Shown: piece by piece, positions 26,656-36,029 of the stretch
Numbering within the stretch: position 1 is the stretch's first letter
Layout of the letters: every line of letters begins with the position of its first letter
Assembly (NCBI RefSeq): GCF_002215035.1
Contig: NZ_NKFP01000006.1
Span: forward strand, 1,376,530-1,440,529
Direction of reading: 5' to 3'
Origin: Leptolyngbya ohadii IS1
Lineage (GTDB): Bacteria > Cyanobacteriota > Cyanobacteriia > Elainellales > Elainellaceae
DNA length: 64,000 bases
Made by a program: the position numbers and the translations under genes
The notes under the pieces: generated by a model
The model's database searches: none
What the model saw: only the letters and a program-made list of their open reading frames with translations
Told to the model about the DNA's origin: nothing

Positions 26656-27705
26656 CTAGCGGATACGAAAATCAGTCCATGAGCCAGCAGCAACTTGATG
26701 GATATGAGTGGTGTATTTATCTCGTTCTAAAAGAATTCTGCGGATGGCACCCATGCACTCTACTCTGAAAGTCCAGTTTCTGAAGCGTTTTTCTTCGTCT
26801 AAATAGTTTGGAATTATACAAACCAGCGTGAGTTCAAGATAGCGTCTCACTTTAGAGAGTAACTGCCATTGCCAAGTCCAGCGGAACGGCCATTTGCCAT
26901 CCTCGAATTTGTAGGTGAACATGAACGGGTCAGCCCCTAATGCTCCTGCCCCCTGGGATCTACTGAGAGCTTTAAGATAGTTGAGGTCTAAACGTTCTGC
27001 TTTAATCGCATGACGAATCTGAATACGAGGATCAAAGGCAAACCGATAACCAAGGCTGTACATTAACCAGCACAGCTCAAGATCTTCTCCTGTTACACTC
27101 ATATTCTTGCCGCGCTGAGTATCGTTGAAGAAACTGTATCCCTTCTCAAGGCACTGCCGGAGGGGTTTAACACGAAAAGTTGAGCCTGCGCCAGCAATCA
27201 CGCCTGTTTTAGCAATTACTGCTCCCTCGGATAGCTTAGTCTCAATATCTACCAGCATGGGTTGAGCACAAGCATAACGCCCACGTACCCATGAAAACCA
27301 GTTGGGTGCGGCTTGCTCAGTATGGGCGCTATTTTTAGAACCTACCATACCGACCTCAGGATGTTGGTTAAATATCTCAAGGGTGTAGCGAATAAATCCA
27401 GGTTCAATAAAGTTATCGTCATCGACAATGCTAATGAGTTCACTTCGCGCTTCCTGTATTCCGCTTAAAAAAGCATTGACTTTTCCAAGACGGGGTTCTA
27501 GCAGAACACGCCCGTTCAGGTTGAGTTGCTGTATGCAAGAAGAGGCAATCTCAGAGGTACGATCGCTCGATGCGTTATCGACAACTAGCACCTCAAACCA
27601 ATCCCTGGACACATCTGTTTGCCCGGCGATCGCTTCTAGAGCCTGCTGAATGGTTCTCTCCCCGTTATGAGTACAAATTAGGAGAGTAATTTGAGGTTGA
27701 TTCAT
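26656..27705 (-). CDS. GT2 family glycosyltransferase, tandem copy A
   Basis: 349 residues. LICTHNGERTIQQAL and VVDNASSDRT open the GT-A domain; IVDDDN is the metal site; GEDLELCWLM is the acidic catalytic motif. The C-terminal ~100 residues include WTWQWQLLSKVRRYLEL. It is a tandem paralogue of 27781-28827. The first ~117 codons are nearly identical in the two genes (3 differences in 355 bp, 27329-27683) while the rest diverges, which points to gene conversion. Sugar unknown. Confidence 0.88.
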   Translation of the reverse strand: MNQPQITLLICTHNGERTIQQALEAIAGQTDVSRDWFEVLVVDNASSDRTSEIASSCIQQLNLNGRVLLEPRLGKVNAFLSGIQEARSELISIVDDDNFIEPGFIRYTLEIFNQHPEVGMVGSKNSAHTEQAAPNWFSWVRGRYACAQPMLVDIETKLSEGAVIAKTGVIAGAGSTFRVKPLRQCLEKGYSFFNDTQRGKNMSVTGEDLELCWLMYSLGYRFAFDPRIQIRHAIKAERLDLNYLKALSRSQGAGALGADPFMFTYKFEDGKWPFRWTWQWQLLSKVRRYLELTLVCIIPNYLDEEKRFRNWTFRVECMGAIRRILLERDKYTTHIHQVAAGSWTDFRIR

Positions 27706-27780
27706 AGCGTTAGGATGAATTTTGCTGGTTTGAATTTTGTTTGCCTGAATTTTATAGTTCGCTGGCGCGGTTGAAACTCA

Positions 27781-28827
27781 TCAACGAACACGAAGTTCAG
27801 TCCATGTTCCATTCGCAACTTGACGAATATGTTCGGTATATTTGAAGCGCTCAGCAATTAGGCGTTCAATCTCTCCTCTGCAATGGATTCTGGCAACCCA
27901 GTTCCTAAATTCACGTTCCTCGTCTGATTTGCCAGCGTTCTCAGGAAGAAATATAGTGAAAATATAACGCTTTATTTTTGTTAATAGCTGCCATTGCCAA
28001 GTCCATTTTATTGGATATTTTTCTCCACTGTAGGGGTAAGTAAACATAAAGGGATCAGCACCAAGACTGCCTGCACCTTGCGTCCTGCATAGAAGCCTAA
28101 AATGCTGTAGATTTAATCGCTCTGCGGCGATCGCATGACGAACTCGAATATGGGGATTAAACGCAAACCGATAGCCAAGGCTATACATTAACCAGCATAG
28201 TTCTAAATCCTCGCCCGCTATCTTCATATTCTCCCCACGCTGAGTATCGTTGAAAAACCGATAGCCCTTCTCTAAACATTGGCGAACAGGTGTCAATCGA
28301 AACGTTGAACCAGCTCCAGCAATAACGGCAAACTTAGCAATTGTTGTCTTGTTTGAACATTGCTCTTCAATATCAAACAGTGAAGGCTGTGAACAGGCAT
28401 ATCGGTTACTTGCAAAGTGAAACCATTGAGGGATTTCTTGGTTTGTAGCGAGACTATTTTTAGAACCTACCATACCGACCTCAGGATGTTGGTCAAATAT
28501 CCCAAGGGTGTAGCGAATAAATCCAGGTTCAATAAAGTTATCGTCATCGACAATGCTAATGAGTTCACTTCGCGCTTCCTGTATTCCGCTTAAAAAAGCA
28601 TTGACTTTTCCAAGACGGGGTTCTAGCAGAACACGCCCGTTCAGGTTGAGTTGCTGTATGCAAGAAGAGGCAATCTCAGAGGTACGATCGCTCGATGCGT
28701 TATCGACAACTAGCACCTCAAACCAATCCCTGGACACATCTGTTTGCCCGGCGATCGCTTCTAGAGCCTGCTGAATGGTTCTCTCCCCGTTGTGAGTACA
28801 AATTAGGAATGTAATTCTAGGTTGCAT
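27781..28827 (-). CDS. GT2 family glycosyltransferase, tandem copy B
   Basis: 348 residues, same architecture as copy A: THNGERTIQQAL, VDDDN, GEDLELCWLM and a C-terminal WTWQWQLLTKIKRY. Downstream of the shared tract (28454-28808) it is about 55-60% identical to copy A by eye, with differences in the acceptor-facing half. The pair could add the same donor sugar to different acceptors. Lies 75 bp upstream of copy A on the same strand. Confidence 0.88.
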   Translation of the reverse strand: MQPRITFLICTHNGERTIQQALEAIAGQTDVSRDWFEVLVVDNASSDRTSEIASSCIQQLNLNGRVLLEPRLGKVNAFLSGIQEARSELISIVDDDNFIEPGFIRYTLGIFDQHPEVGMVGSKNSLATNQEIPQWFHFASNRYACSQPSLFDIEEQCSNKTTIAKFAVIAGAGSTFRLTPVRQCLEKGYRFFNDTQRGENMKIAGEDLELCWLMYSLGYRFAFNPHIRVRHAIAAERLNLQHFRLLCRTQGAGSLGADPFMFTYPYSGEKYPIKWTWQWQLLTKIKRYIFTIFLPENAGKSDEEREFRNWVARIHCRGEIERLIAERFKYTEHIRQVANGTWTELRVR

Positions 28828-28849
28828 AGTCTAGAGCTAGGAGATGGAG

Positions 28850-29788
28850 CTAAAAGTTATGTTTTTGGATAAGTGTTTTGGGAGCATTTAACAATGCCAG
28901 GATCAGCATTAACGCTACGCCTCCCAGATACTTAAACTTAGTCAGAGGCATAACTGTCCACGCTTTAAAGAGAAATTCTGCTGTCTTATAGGGTTTCTTT
29001 CTGGAGTGATATTTAGCGATATAAAGACAGGCTAACAGAGTTTTCTCTCTCCAAAGTCCTTCACTAAAACACTGAGTAGATCTGTGCTTTAGCATTACAT
29101 TTGCAGTGGCTTCCTGGAGCTTAATCAGGTTAGAACTCAGAGATGTGTGCCCTCTTCGCCAGAGGCAAGTTTTCGCATTGACATAAACGAACTTGAGATT
29201 TGCGTCAGCCATGCGAATGAATAAATCATAGTCTTCCGCAATCCTGACCTCTGCATTAAATAAGCCGACACTCTCAATAGCTTGCCGTCTCATGACTACA
29301 GTTGAAGGTTGAATAAAGCTTCCTATACGAATGAGTAAAGAGTCAGGAAAATTCTTCAATTCTTCAGGAGTAGGACCAGCAATACCATCCCTAATCTGAG
29401 GATTGTCCTTAAATATGTATGCGCTGGAGTAGACTAAATCTGCTTTTTCCCTGGTTAGAGTATCGACTGCAATTTGAAGATGCTCTGGTTCCCAAATATC
29501 ATCAGCATCGAGTAGCGCAATATAGGCTCCACTTGCAGCTTTGATAGCAGTGTTTCTTGTTCCTGGCAGTCCTTGATTAACTTCGTGCCTGAGGAAAATG
29601 ACTGAATTGTTTGGAAAAGAATTCTTGAACTGGCTGACAATCTCTTCAGTTTTGTCCCTAAAACCATCCTCAACGACAATGACTTCCCAATTTTTGTAAA
29701 CCTGGGCACCTACAGAAGCCAATGTTTGCCCTATATATTTATCAGCCTTGAAAGCTGGAATAATGACGCTGACAAGTTTATCGTCCAT
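28850..29788 (-). CDS. GT2 family glycosyltransferase
   Basis: 312 residues. SVIIPAFKADKYIGQTL and VVEDGFRDKT replace the usual VDDGS by VEDGF; LDADDIW is the metal site; AEDYDLFIRM is the acidic catalytic motif. A hydrophobic stretch near the C-terminus (LGGVALMLILALL) could bind the membrane. Sugar unknown. 22 bp upstream of copy B, so probably co-transcribed with it. Confidence 0.86.
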   Translation of the reverse strand: MDDKLVSVIIPAFKADKYIGQTLASVGAQVYKNWEVIVVEDGFRDKTEEIVSQFKNSFPNNSVIFLRHEVNQGLPGTRNTAIKAASGAYIALLDADDIWEPEHLQIAVDTLTREKADLVYSSAYIFKDNPQIRDGIAGPTPEELKNFPDSLLIRIGSFIQPSTVVMRRQAIESVGLFNAEVRIAEDYDLFIRMADANLKFVYVNAKTCLWRRGHTSLSSNLIKLQEATANVMLKHRSTQCFSEGLWREKTLLACLYIAKYHSRKKPYKTAEFLFKAWTVMPLTKFKYLGGVALMLILALLNAPKTLIQKHNF

Positions 29789-29817
29789 AGCTGCTCCAGT
29801 TAATGGAAAGGTTCCGA

Positions 29818-31002
29818 TTAATGTGCCTGTTTAAGGATGTACCTCAGAAATTTCTTCGATCGGGTTTTGTAAGTAGAAATGCGATCGAAAATTTGGCTTC
29901 TTCTAGACAATACTTTTGAAATTTGTTTTACCCAGGGATCGTGAATGTTATGTTCTTTGGCATATTCATAGATTTGCCGCCACTCTGCACGAACCGCTTC
30001 ATTTCGCAGCACAACATTATTGAGATCGTCAGAAATAGTAGAATTGGGGAAACAGCCTGGAACAGAGCTGGTGGTTGCCAAAAAATTAAGTTTGGTTCTC
30101 AGGCATTTCTCACATTTGCCACAGTTACTATCCTTCCCACCTTCCCAACAAACTCGCAGATTCTGAACACCGACCTCCCAATCGGTAATCTCTTTTACTT
30201 TTTCAGTTCGGCTATGGCTCGCGCCATCATGAATAACCTTGAAAGTCCCAGAGCTTAACAGGTGATCGGTAATAGGTGAAGAACCCCAGGGAATTACAAG
30301 TGAGTTGTAGGGTTCGCTGCTGCCAATAATGCAGGTTCCAGCAACATTTTTGAAGTTGCTAAGCGTTGCAGTCAAAGCGCAGGAAAAAATATGCTCCCAA
30401 TTAACATTAATCACACTTCGGTAGTTCGTTCTAATAGGAACTAAACCCAGTTGAATGTCCTGTAAGGTTTTCCCTGCCTTTTTTTTGACATCCCGGAATG
30501 TTGCTTCATCACTTAATGGAATATCAAATCCATGAACTAAAGAACATAGTTGTATATCCTGCGATCGATAGCTCCATCTCTTTTGAGAATGACGCCAGAC
30601 CGAAAAAGTTGCATCTACCCCTCCAGAGAAAGCACAGACCGCACCCGGTACAGCGACCTCATCTTCCTTAATTTCATCAACCGTTATCTCCACACAGCGA
30701 TAAGTACCGGGAAGCCATTTGTTCCACGCTGCCTGGTACTCGATCAAATTGCTTAACAGCTGATGCGATACTTTTCCTTTAACATGAATGTTTCTGTCCT
30801 CTTGCATTGCCATCATGATGACAGATAGCAAATAACTATCACAATCAGTATCATCCGGCGGCATTAGCGATCGGCTAAACTGAAACCAAAGTTCCTTCTG
30901 ATTTTTCAGAGTAGTACCATCAAATCGTTTGATGTTGCACCGTCTGATGTAATCATCTCCTTTGATTTCGATCGCTAGAGGTTCGATTTCGATCCATTTC
31001 AT
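29818..31002 (-). CDS. PP-loop ATPase-like protein with QueC-type zinc site
   Basis: 394 residues. The PP-loop motif SGGVD is at 126-130 in AFSGGVDATFSVW. Four cysteines near the C-terminus (Cys285, Cys294, Cys297, Cys300) have the C-x8-C-x2-C-x2-C spacing and CGKCEKC context of the zinc site in QueC (7-cyano-7-deazaguanine synthase). These enzymes adenylate a carboxylate or carbonyl and replace it with nitrogen. It is longer than QueC (~230 aa) by an N-terminal ~115-residue extension and a C-terminal tail. In a sugar locus, amidation of a uronic acid is one possible role; that is inference. Followed by the GT2 gene 28850-29788. Confidence 0.65.
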   Translation of the reverse strand: MKWIEIEPLAIEIKGDDYIRRCNIKRFDGTTLKNQKELWFQFSRSLMPPDDTDCDSYLLSVIMMAMQEDRNIHVKGKVSHQLLSNLIEYQAAWNKWLPGTYRCVEITVDEIKEDEVAVPGAVCAFSGGVDATFSVWRHSQKRWSYRSQDIQLCSLVHGFDIPLSDEATFRDVKKKAGKTLQDIQLGLVPIRTNYRSVINVNWEHIFSCALTATLSNFKNVAGTCIIGSSEPYNSLVIPWGSSPITDHLLSSGTFKVIHDGASHSRTEKVKEITDWEVGVQNLRVCWEGGKDSNCGKCEKCLRTKLNFLATTSSVPGCFPNSTISDDLNNVVLRNEAVRAEWRQIYEYAKEHNIHDPWVKQISKVLSRRSQIFDRISTYKTRSKKFLRYILKQAH

Positions 31003-31083
31003 GCCTAAACTCTCTTTGGCTGAGCGACACCTAACTCAAATGGAAAATGGTCAATGTAAATTGATGCATCTACCGCTGAACTT

Positions 31084-32376
31084 TTATAGACTATTTTTAT
31101 TTTGGTTCGAGCTTACTAATTCGTAGAGCTTACGATAGGCATTCCATCCACTCTGGATTTGCAGCTCAGCAGACTTTAACAGGGGTACTCTTAAAGATTC
31201 CGCTTCAGTCCACAGGGTCTGAATACAATTCAACAATTTGTCCTCGAACTGATCATCGTCCAAGCAAATTACCTCACACCCGACACCGAACTGATCTGCC
31301 AGACCGGAAAATTTCTCTCTGTAGTATTCCGACATTGCCAGACCAATAGCAGGAATTCCTTGAGAGAGGGCAAATACGCCTGCATGGTAGCTTCCCGTAA
31401 TCACAAGACGGCAGCGTCCAACCTGCTGAATCGCTTTGAGTGGAGTATCGATCGCTTCCTCCAAAACTCTACTATCGTCTGTTAGTATTTCGTTGATAAC
31501 CACGCTATCAGGAGTTTCCTTGCTATTTGAATGCAGGGAAATAGGGGTTGGAATTAGGTTGGCACCTAATAGATTCGCTGCTTTGTAGAGCGTGCTTTGT
31601 AGGACTGGAATAACTGATTTGTTGATACAGGAATAGCTTGCAAGTCTGAGGTTTAAACCAATGCTGTTTCCTAACTCTGCTGGTCGAGCATTATAGGCAG
31701 CCTCGATCGCATCATCGCCTGTAACATACACACGATCATGAGCAACACCCAAACCCTTAAGCAGTGGGGCACTATATCTCTTTTCACGGACTCCTATCAA
31801 ACTAACATGGGGCAGGATTCGCTCTTGCTTCTCTATTAGCTGAGGGTCGTTGAGTGGACCCAGTCCCTGTCCCAGCAGTGCCGTTGGCTTTCCCAGTTTA
31901 CTGGCGAAACCTATAGTATCTAATACATCAGTTGCCTGGCTCTTGAAGATGTCGTTAATATAACCGCCACCGGATGCAACTACTAAATCAGCGTCTTGAA
32001 TGGTTTCTATAAATAGTTTGAAGTTCTCACTATGGTCTGAGGAATAACGCTTAAGTTTCCGATCAAATATCAGCTTAAATACACCAGGAGCGTGGTCTCG
32101 AAGTTTTTCGTCAAGCTGTAAGCAGGTATTAGCAACGGTTTGATTAGGGATTTTAGAGGCGTAATCTAACAGTGGGTAGAACCAGAGCTGTCGTCCGTTG
32201 AGCAATAATGGCTTTGTGCCTGAAATCTGTGTGGCTAAATGCTCAGGGCTTTTAGTAAAAATATAGATATCAGCATTTGACCAAAAACTTCTCAATCGCG
32301 CGATTGCCGTCTGGAGCATTGCTAAATCTCCAAGATTACGGAAGACGTAATTGCCATGATCAATAATAATTTTCAT
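31084..32376 (-). CDS. Polysaccharide pyruvyl transferase family protein
   Basis: 430 residues. Hallmarks: an N-terminal DHGNYVFRNLGDLAML, ASGGGYINDIF, LLGQGLGPL, VREKRYS and a C-terminal TGSYHAGVFALSQGIPAIGL. The family (CsaB, WcaK, AmsJ) transfers pyruvate from phosphoenolpyruvate to a sugar as a ketal, which adds negative charge to the polymer. One of two such genes in the window (the other at 41397-42668). Confidence 0.85.
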   Translation of the reverse strand: MKIIIDHGNYVFRNLGDLAMLQTAIARLRSFWSNADIYIFTKSPEHLATQISGTKPLLLNGRQLWFYPLLDYASKIPNQTVANTCLQLDEKLRDHAPGVFKLIFDRKLKRYSSDHSENFKLFIETIQDADLVVASGGGYINDIFKSQATDVLDTIGFASKLGKPTALLGQGLGPLNDPQLIEKQERILPHVSLIGVREKRYSAPLLKGLGVAHDRVYVTGDDAIEAAYNARPAELGNSIGLNLRLASYSCINKSVIPVLQSTLYKAANLLGANLIPTPISLHSNSKETPDSVVINEILTDDSRVLEEAIDTPLKAIQQVGRCRLVITGSYHAGVFALSQGIPAIGLAMSEYYREKFSGLADQFGVGCEVICLDDDQFEDKLLNCIQTLWTEAESLRVPLLKSAELQIQSGWNAYRKLYELVSSNQNKNSL

Positions 32377-32445
32377 ATTTCAGATTTGACGATGAAAGTT
32401 AAGCGATAAAATTACCAGTCATCTAAGGGGCTAAACTTTAGCCAT

Positions 32446-32477
32446 GTGGCGGGATTTTAATGTGACGGGATTTTAAT
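32446..32477. repeat. 16-bp direct tandem repeat
   Basis: gtggcgggattttaat followed by gtgacgggattttaat, one mismatch, just downstream of the GT4 stop and before the pyruvyl transferase gene. Confidence 0.7.
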
Positions 32478-33593
32478 TTAACGAGTTTTGCGTGGGGCAT
32501 GGTTTGATAACTTCGATCGATAGACCCCCCCTGTCTTCTCGCCGATCGCGTCCCAATTCAACCGATCGCATTCCTGGCTGATCTGCTGCCCAAGTGCCGT
32601 TAGATCTACCTCAGTAGCGTGATGGATGGCTTGCAGAAGTCCCTGAGAGTCCTGGGGGTCGTACAGCAGTTGAGCCGCACTGCCCAGCGTTTCCACAATT
32701 CCTGGCGATCGGGGTGCAATGATAGCTTTGCCGTAGGACATTGCCAGAACTAAACTGCCAGAAGTCAAGATATTTTCAAACGGCAGGACAACCACATCCG
32801 CAGCACTCAAGTAGACTGGAATCAGGTGATTTTCTACAAACCCTTGATGCAAAATTGCCCCTTTTGCTTCGGCAACTTGTTTGATAAGCTGCTGTCCATA
32901 CGCTTCGTCTAACACTTTTCCAGCAATTAACAAGGTATGTTCTGCGGTAACTTCCGGATGGTTGGTCCAGACCTGGAGCAGTCGCTCAAGACCCTTGTAA
33001 GGACGGAGCATTCCTAAGTTAAGAAAAACTTTTCCAGTTGGCGGCAGACCCAGAATTGCCCGCGCTTCTAATGGATCGATCGCCTCTCCATAAACGGTGC
33101 GATAGTGCCCGTGGGGAATAACCGTTGCTTTGCAGCAATTGAACTGATATAGCTCAGCTAGCTCGGAAAGGGAGGTCTGATGATGAACGATAAGGCGATC
33201 GGCTAACTTCACCAACTGTCTGATTGTCCAGAGTTCCAGGCGAGGAAATCGAGCTTCGTGGGAAAGACGGTTGTGAATAGTCCAGACTACATGAATTCCC
33301 GACATCCGAACAAGGAGAATATCAAGCAGGAATTTCAGTGAATAGATCAATCGCTGTAACCCGTTTTCGCCCTTTGTGTAGGGACTAATCCAGTGCAGGT
33401 GCAAAACCTGGATCGGATCGGTACAGTCCTTCAAGGCTCGGAAGATAGGAAAGATCCGTCGATATCCCACCGGGAAATGAACTTCTACCCCTGCCTGCTG
33501 CAAGCCTTTGGACAAAAGTGATTGATAGGGATTCTCCACCCGGTAATCGGGCATCATGAGTCCCCGAATCGATGGAGGAACAGATTGAGACAT
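32478..33593 (-). CDS. GT4-like family glycosyltransferase
   Basis: 371 residues. GT-B layout with an N-terminal domain containing LHLHWISPYTKGE, and the donor domain starting at KVFLNLGMLRPYKGLERLL. The EX7E motif is replaced by a stretch FENILTSGSLVLAMSYGKAI, in which Glu and a later Ser/Gly-rich turn are present, as in GumH/GumK-like enzymes. Its ATG shares one base with the stop of the upstream gene (TAATG), so the two are coupled. Confidence 0.82.
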   Translation of the reverse strand: MSQSVPPSIRGLMMPDYRVENPYQSLLSKGLQQAGVEVHFPVGYRRIFPIFRALKDCTDPIQVLHLHWISPYTKGENGLQRLIYSLKFLLDILLVRMSGIHVVWTIHNRLSHEARFPRLELWTIRQLVKLADRLIVHHQTSLSELAELYQFNCCKATVIPHGHYRTVYGEAIDPLEARAILGLPPTGKVFLNLGMLRPYKGLERLLQVWTNHPEVTAEHTLLIAGKVLDEAYGQQLIKQVAEAKGAILHQGFVENHLIPVYLSAADVVVLPFENILTSGSLVLAMSYGKAIIAPRSPGIVETLGSAAQLLYDPQDSQGLLQAIHHATEVDLTALGQQISQECDRLNWDAIGEKTGGVYRSKLSNHAPRKTR

Positions 33594-34498
33594 TATGCTT
33601 TTAATGCAGTTAGAAACCCTTGCTGAACTAGTTGTCGAATGCCCTCCCCGTACATCAAATGTCGAATTGCTCCCACGTAATGGCGGCTGGGCAATCCTTT
33701 CAAGTTTTTCTCCAGTGTGACAGCGTACTCATTGGGCAATAGCTCAACCCCATATTTGGAACTCAACAAAGCGTACAGCGTTTGTTCAATGCGCCAGAAA
33801 TGTCCGATAATCCCCGGCAATGCCAGAAACTCTTCGATCCAATCAAAGTTGAGAGAGGCTTTATGGATTAACCCCAATCCAGAGTTAAAGCAATTGATCA
33901 CTTCAAAATCGCACAGTTGATGAACGATGGTAGGGTCGATCGTATAGGCACTGTCTACATCACCATTCACTGTGTTGAGCGTGTAGTCCGGATCTTCAAT
34001 GCGCCGAAGTAGAATCGTGGGTTCCTGAAAAAATAGGATATCGCTGTCGAGGAGCAGCATTCGATCGGCTTCCAGGTAGCTGGCAAAATCGAAGACTTTG
34101 GGGGACAGGTGGTTAGTTTGGCGAAACTCCAGGCAGCGCGGATAGCGGGTCAGTTCTGCAAACATTCGAGCATCTGCACTGGGACGATCGATCAGGCGAG
34201 CGTTGGGAAAATGGTGCCGCAGAGACGCCCGATCGCTTTCCGTTAAAGTGCCGTCGTCGTGAATGCAAAGCGCGTAGTGCCGTTTGGAGTAGTAGTAGAA
34301 GGTCTTGAGCGTCCAGACCAGGTTCAGCCAGTCTTTCGCACAGGTGAAAACGTGGATTTCGCAGGTGGGATCGATCGTTTCTACGATTGGCTTGGTGCTT
34401 AGAATCCGGGGACGAACCGCATCGCGAAAATGAGCCGTTTGCCAGCCATGCTCGTATTTCTGCTGAACCTTAAGAACCAGAGAACCGATCGACATCAT
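33593..34498 (-). CDS. GT-A type glycosyltransferase-like protein
   Basis: 301 residues. LLLDSDILFFQEP supplies a DSD metal-binding motif, and a conserved NCFNSGLGLIHK segment is as in GT8/DUF families that read a sugar nucleotide. I cannot place it in a named family with confidence. It begins 44 bp after a long hairpin (34542-34592) and is coupled to the next GT4 gene by a TAATG junction. Confidence 0.68.
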   Translation of the reverse strand: MMSIGSLVLKVQQKYEHGWQTAHFRDAVRPRILSTKPIVETIDPTCEIHVFTCAKDWLNLVWTLKTFYYYSKRHYALCIHDDGTLTESDRASLRHHFPNARLIDRPSADARMFAELTRYPRCLEFRQTNHLSPKVFDFASYLEADRMLLLDSDILFFQEPTILLRRIEDPDYTLNTVNGDVDSAYTIDPTIVHQLCDFEVINCFNSGLGLIHKASLNFDWIEEFLALPGIIGHFWRIEQTLYALLSSKYGVELLPNEYAVTLEKNLKGLPSRHYVGAIRHLMYGEGIRQLVQQGFLTALKA

Positions 34499-34541
34499 GA
34501 TATTACAAGCCAGTAAATGAAATTAACCGATCAACAGCATT

Positions 34542-34592
34542 GGGAGTAAGGAAAATACGCCTCCAACCTGGAAGCGTAAATGCCCTACTCCC
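34542..34592. other. Long two-part hairpin between RTX gene and GT gene
   Basis: Outer stem gggagta / tactccc and inner stem tacgcctcc / ggaagcgta (8 of 9), with a small interior loop. Not followed by a T-run on either strand, so it is a weak terminator. It could be an attenuator or an mRNA end protector between the RTX gene and the GT-like gene. Confidence 0.5.
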
Positions 34593-34681
34593 GCTCGTCG
34601 CCCATTTATAGATGCAGCTTAAAAGATGCAAACTGGGCAACGCTAAGGTTCATACATTCTGGGGATAGAATTATTCCGCTG

Positions 34682-35863
34682 CTAAACGAAATAGTTGGAG
34701 ACTGCCAGGTTGGGTCTTGTCAAATCACCCGGTCTCAGCTGGATGTTGGTAATGTCCGCAACCAGATCATTACGGGGGGAGAAACCGTTTCTGCCGTCAT
34801 TGACCGTCAGGTAGGTCTTGCCGCGCACCGAGAAGATTGCCGCCTGATCTGCCCGGAGAGATTGTTCTCCTGCCCGCTTGGGGTTCCGGTCTTCATAAAC
34901 CGATCGAAGTGCCCTTCGCAAGTTCCCTCTTCGTCTCCCTGCGTTAAACAGTCCTTTTGGCAATTCCCGATCGTTCAAGTTATTGTCAAAGTCAAGCTGG
35001 AACCGATCGCCCTGGCTGAACTGGAAATCCGTGATTCGATCGAGAGAACCCAGGCGAGAAGTTCGGAGAGCAGCACGTTTCGTAGGTCCAGAGAACACAA
35101 AGCGATCGGCTCCCGGTCCCCCTGTGAGAGTATCGGCTCCAGCGCCGCCGCCCAAAATATCATTGCCATCCCCGCCTATGAGCGTGTCGTTTCCGGGACC
35201 CCCGAAGATGATGTCATTTCCAGCACCGCCATTAACGGTATCATTTCCCTGTCCTGCGGTTTGACCATTTCCCCGATCCAGGTTAATCACATCATTACCG
35301 GGACCTCCAATCAAATCAACGCCCGCATTTGGATCGATCGCAACAGGAACATCAGAAACTCTGACCCGGAAACTATCCCGCGATCCCACTTCCGAGACGT
35401 AGAAAAACAGCCCGGTTGGAGGAAGGGGTGCGTTCAGGTTAAACGTCAGCTTTCCGGCTTCCCCCAGTGATATGCGACTAGAAGTACCGTCGGCTGTGCC
35501 GTCCAATCGATCTAGCGTTGCAGAGGTAAAATTAACTCGTCCGTTAAGGGTTCCTGTAAGCTGGCTGTCATTGCCGTTGGGAACCAGAAATCCAGGCTGG
35601 AGGAGAACCTGGGCATCTGAAAAGGTAAAGGCATTAATCCCTGTCAGGTTGGCTGCCTGCGATGCGCTCGTAATGGAGGTGTTAGAGATTTGAACCCAAT
35701 CAATATCTGCGCCGGAATCCGAACCCAGCCCGCCGGAAATCAGGTTGTCATCTTCGATGGTAATCGATTGAATATTGGCTAATCCAGAATCCGCTAGATT
35801 AAATCGATAAATCCAGTTTCCTCCGAATTGTTGAACGAGAGTTGGATTAAGAATGATACTCAT
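34682..35863 (-). CDS. RTX calcium-binding repeat protein
   Basis: 393 residues. The N-terminal ~180 residues are beta-rich without a known domain. Residues about 184-260 hold nonapeptide RTX repeats (GGPGNDVIN.., [36 protein letters not shown]), which bind calcium. Then a C-terminal domain of ~130 residues with a [14 protein letters not shown] segment, as in cyanobacterial RTX proteins. No signal peptide, which fits type I secretion by a C-terminal signal; no type I exporter set is in the window. The likely role is a secreted surface or matrix protein. Confidence 0.85.
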   Translation of the reverse strand: MSIILNPTLVQQFGGNWIYRFNLADSGLANIQSITIEDDNLISGGLGSDSGADIDWVQISNTSITSASQAANLTGINAFTFSDAQVLLQPGFLVPNGNDSQLTGTLNGRVNFTSATLDRLDGTADGTSSRISLGEAGKLTFNLNAPLPPTGLFFYVSEVGSRDSFRVRVSDVPVAIDPNAGVDLIGGPGNDVINLDRGNGQTAGQGNDTVNGGAGNDIIFGGPGNDTLIGGDGNDILGGGAGADTLTGGPGADRFVFSGPTKRAALRTSRLGSLDRITDFQFSQGDRFQLDFDNNLNDRELPKGLFNAGRRRGNLRRALRSVYEDRNPKRAGEQSLRADQAAIFSVRGKTYLTVNDGRNGFSPRNDLVADITNIQLRPGDLTRPNLAVSNYFV

Positions 35864-35914
35864 GAAGAATTCTTAGTTGCAGTTGGAACAGAAAGTCAAT
35901 GTGAGGATATTTGG

Positions 35915-35949
35915 CAAAAACACGACTTTTTCGCGAATCAGTGTTTTTG
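35915..35949. terminator. Possible terminator after the epimerase gene
   Basis: Perfect 9-bp inverted repeat caaaaacac / gtgtttttg with a 17-base loop; on the minus strand the 3' arm ends in a T-rich run. It lies between the epimerase stop (36030) and the RTX start (35863). Confidence 0.4.
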
Positions 35950-36029
35950 GAAAATCAATAGCAGGGAACGAATTTTGGAATAGGAAGAGAAGAGAAGAGA
36001 GTTAAACCGCTTTATAGATAGCCACAGGG

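Noticed and set aside
34580-35470. Plus-strand ORF of 296 codons over the RTX gene
   Set aside because: Antisense shadow; the minus-strand frame has clear RTX repeats.
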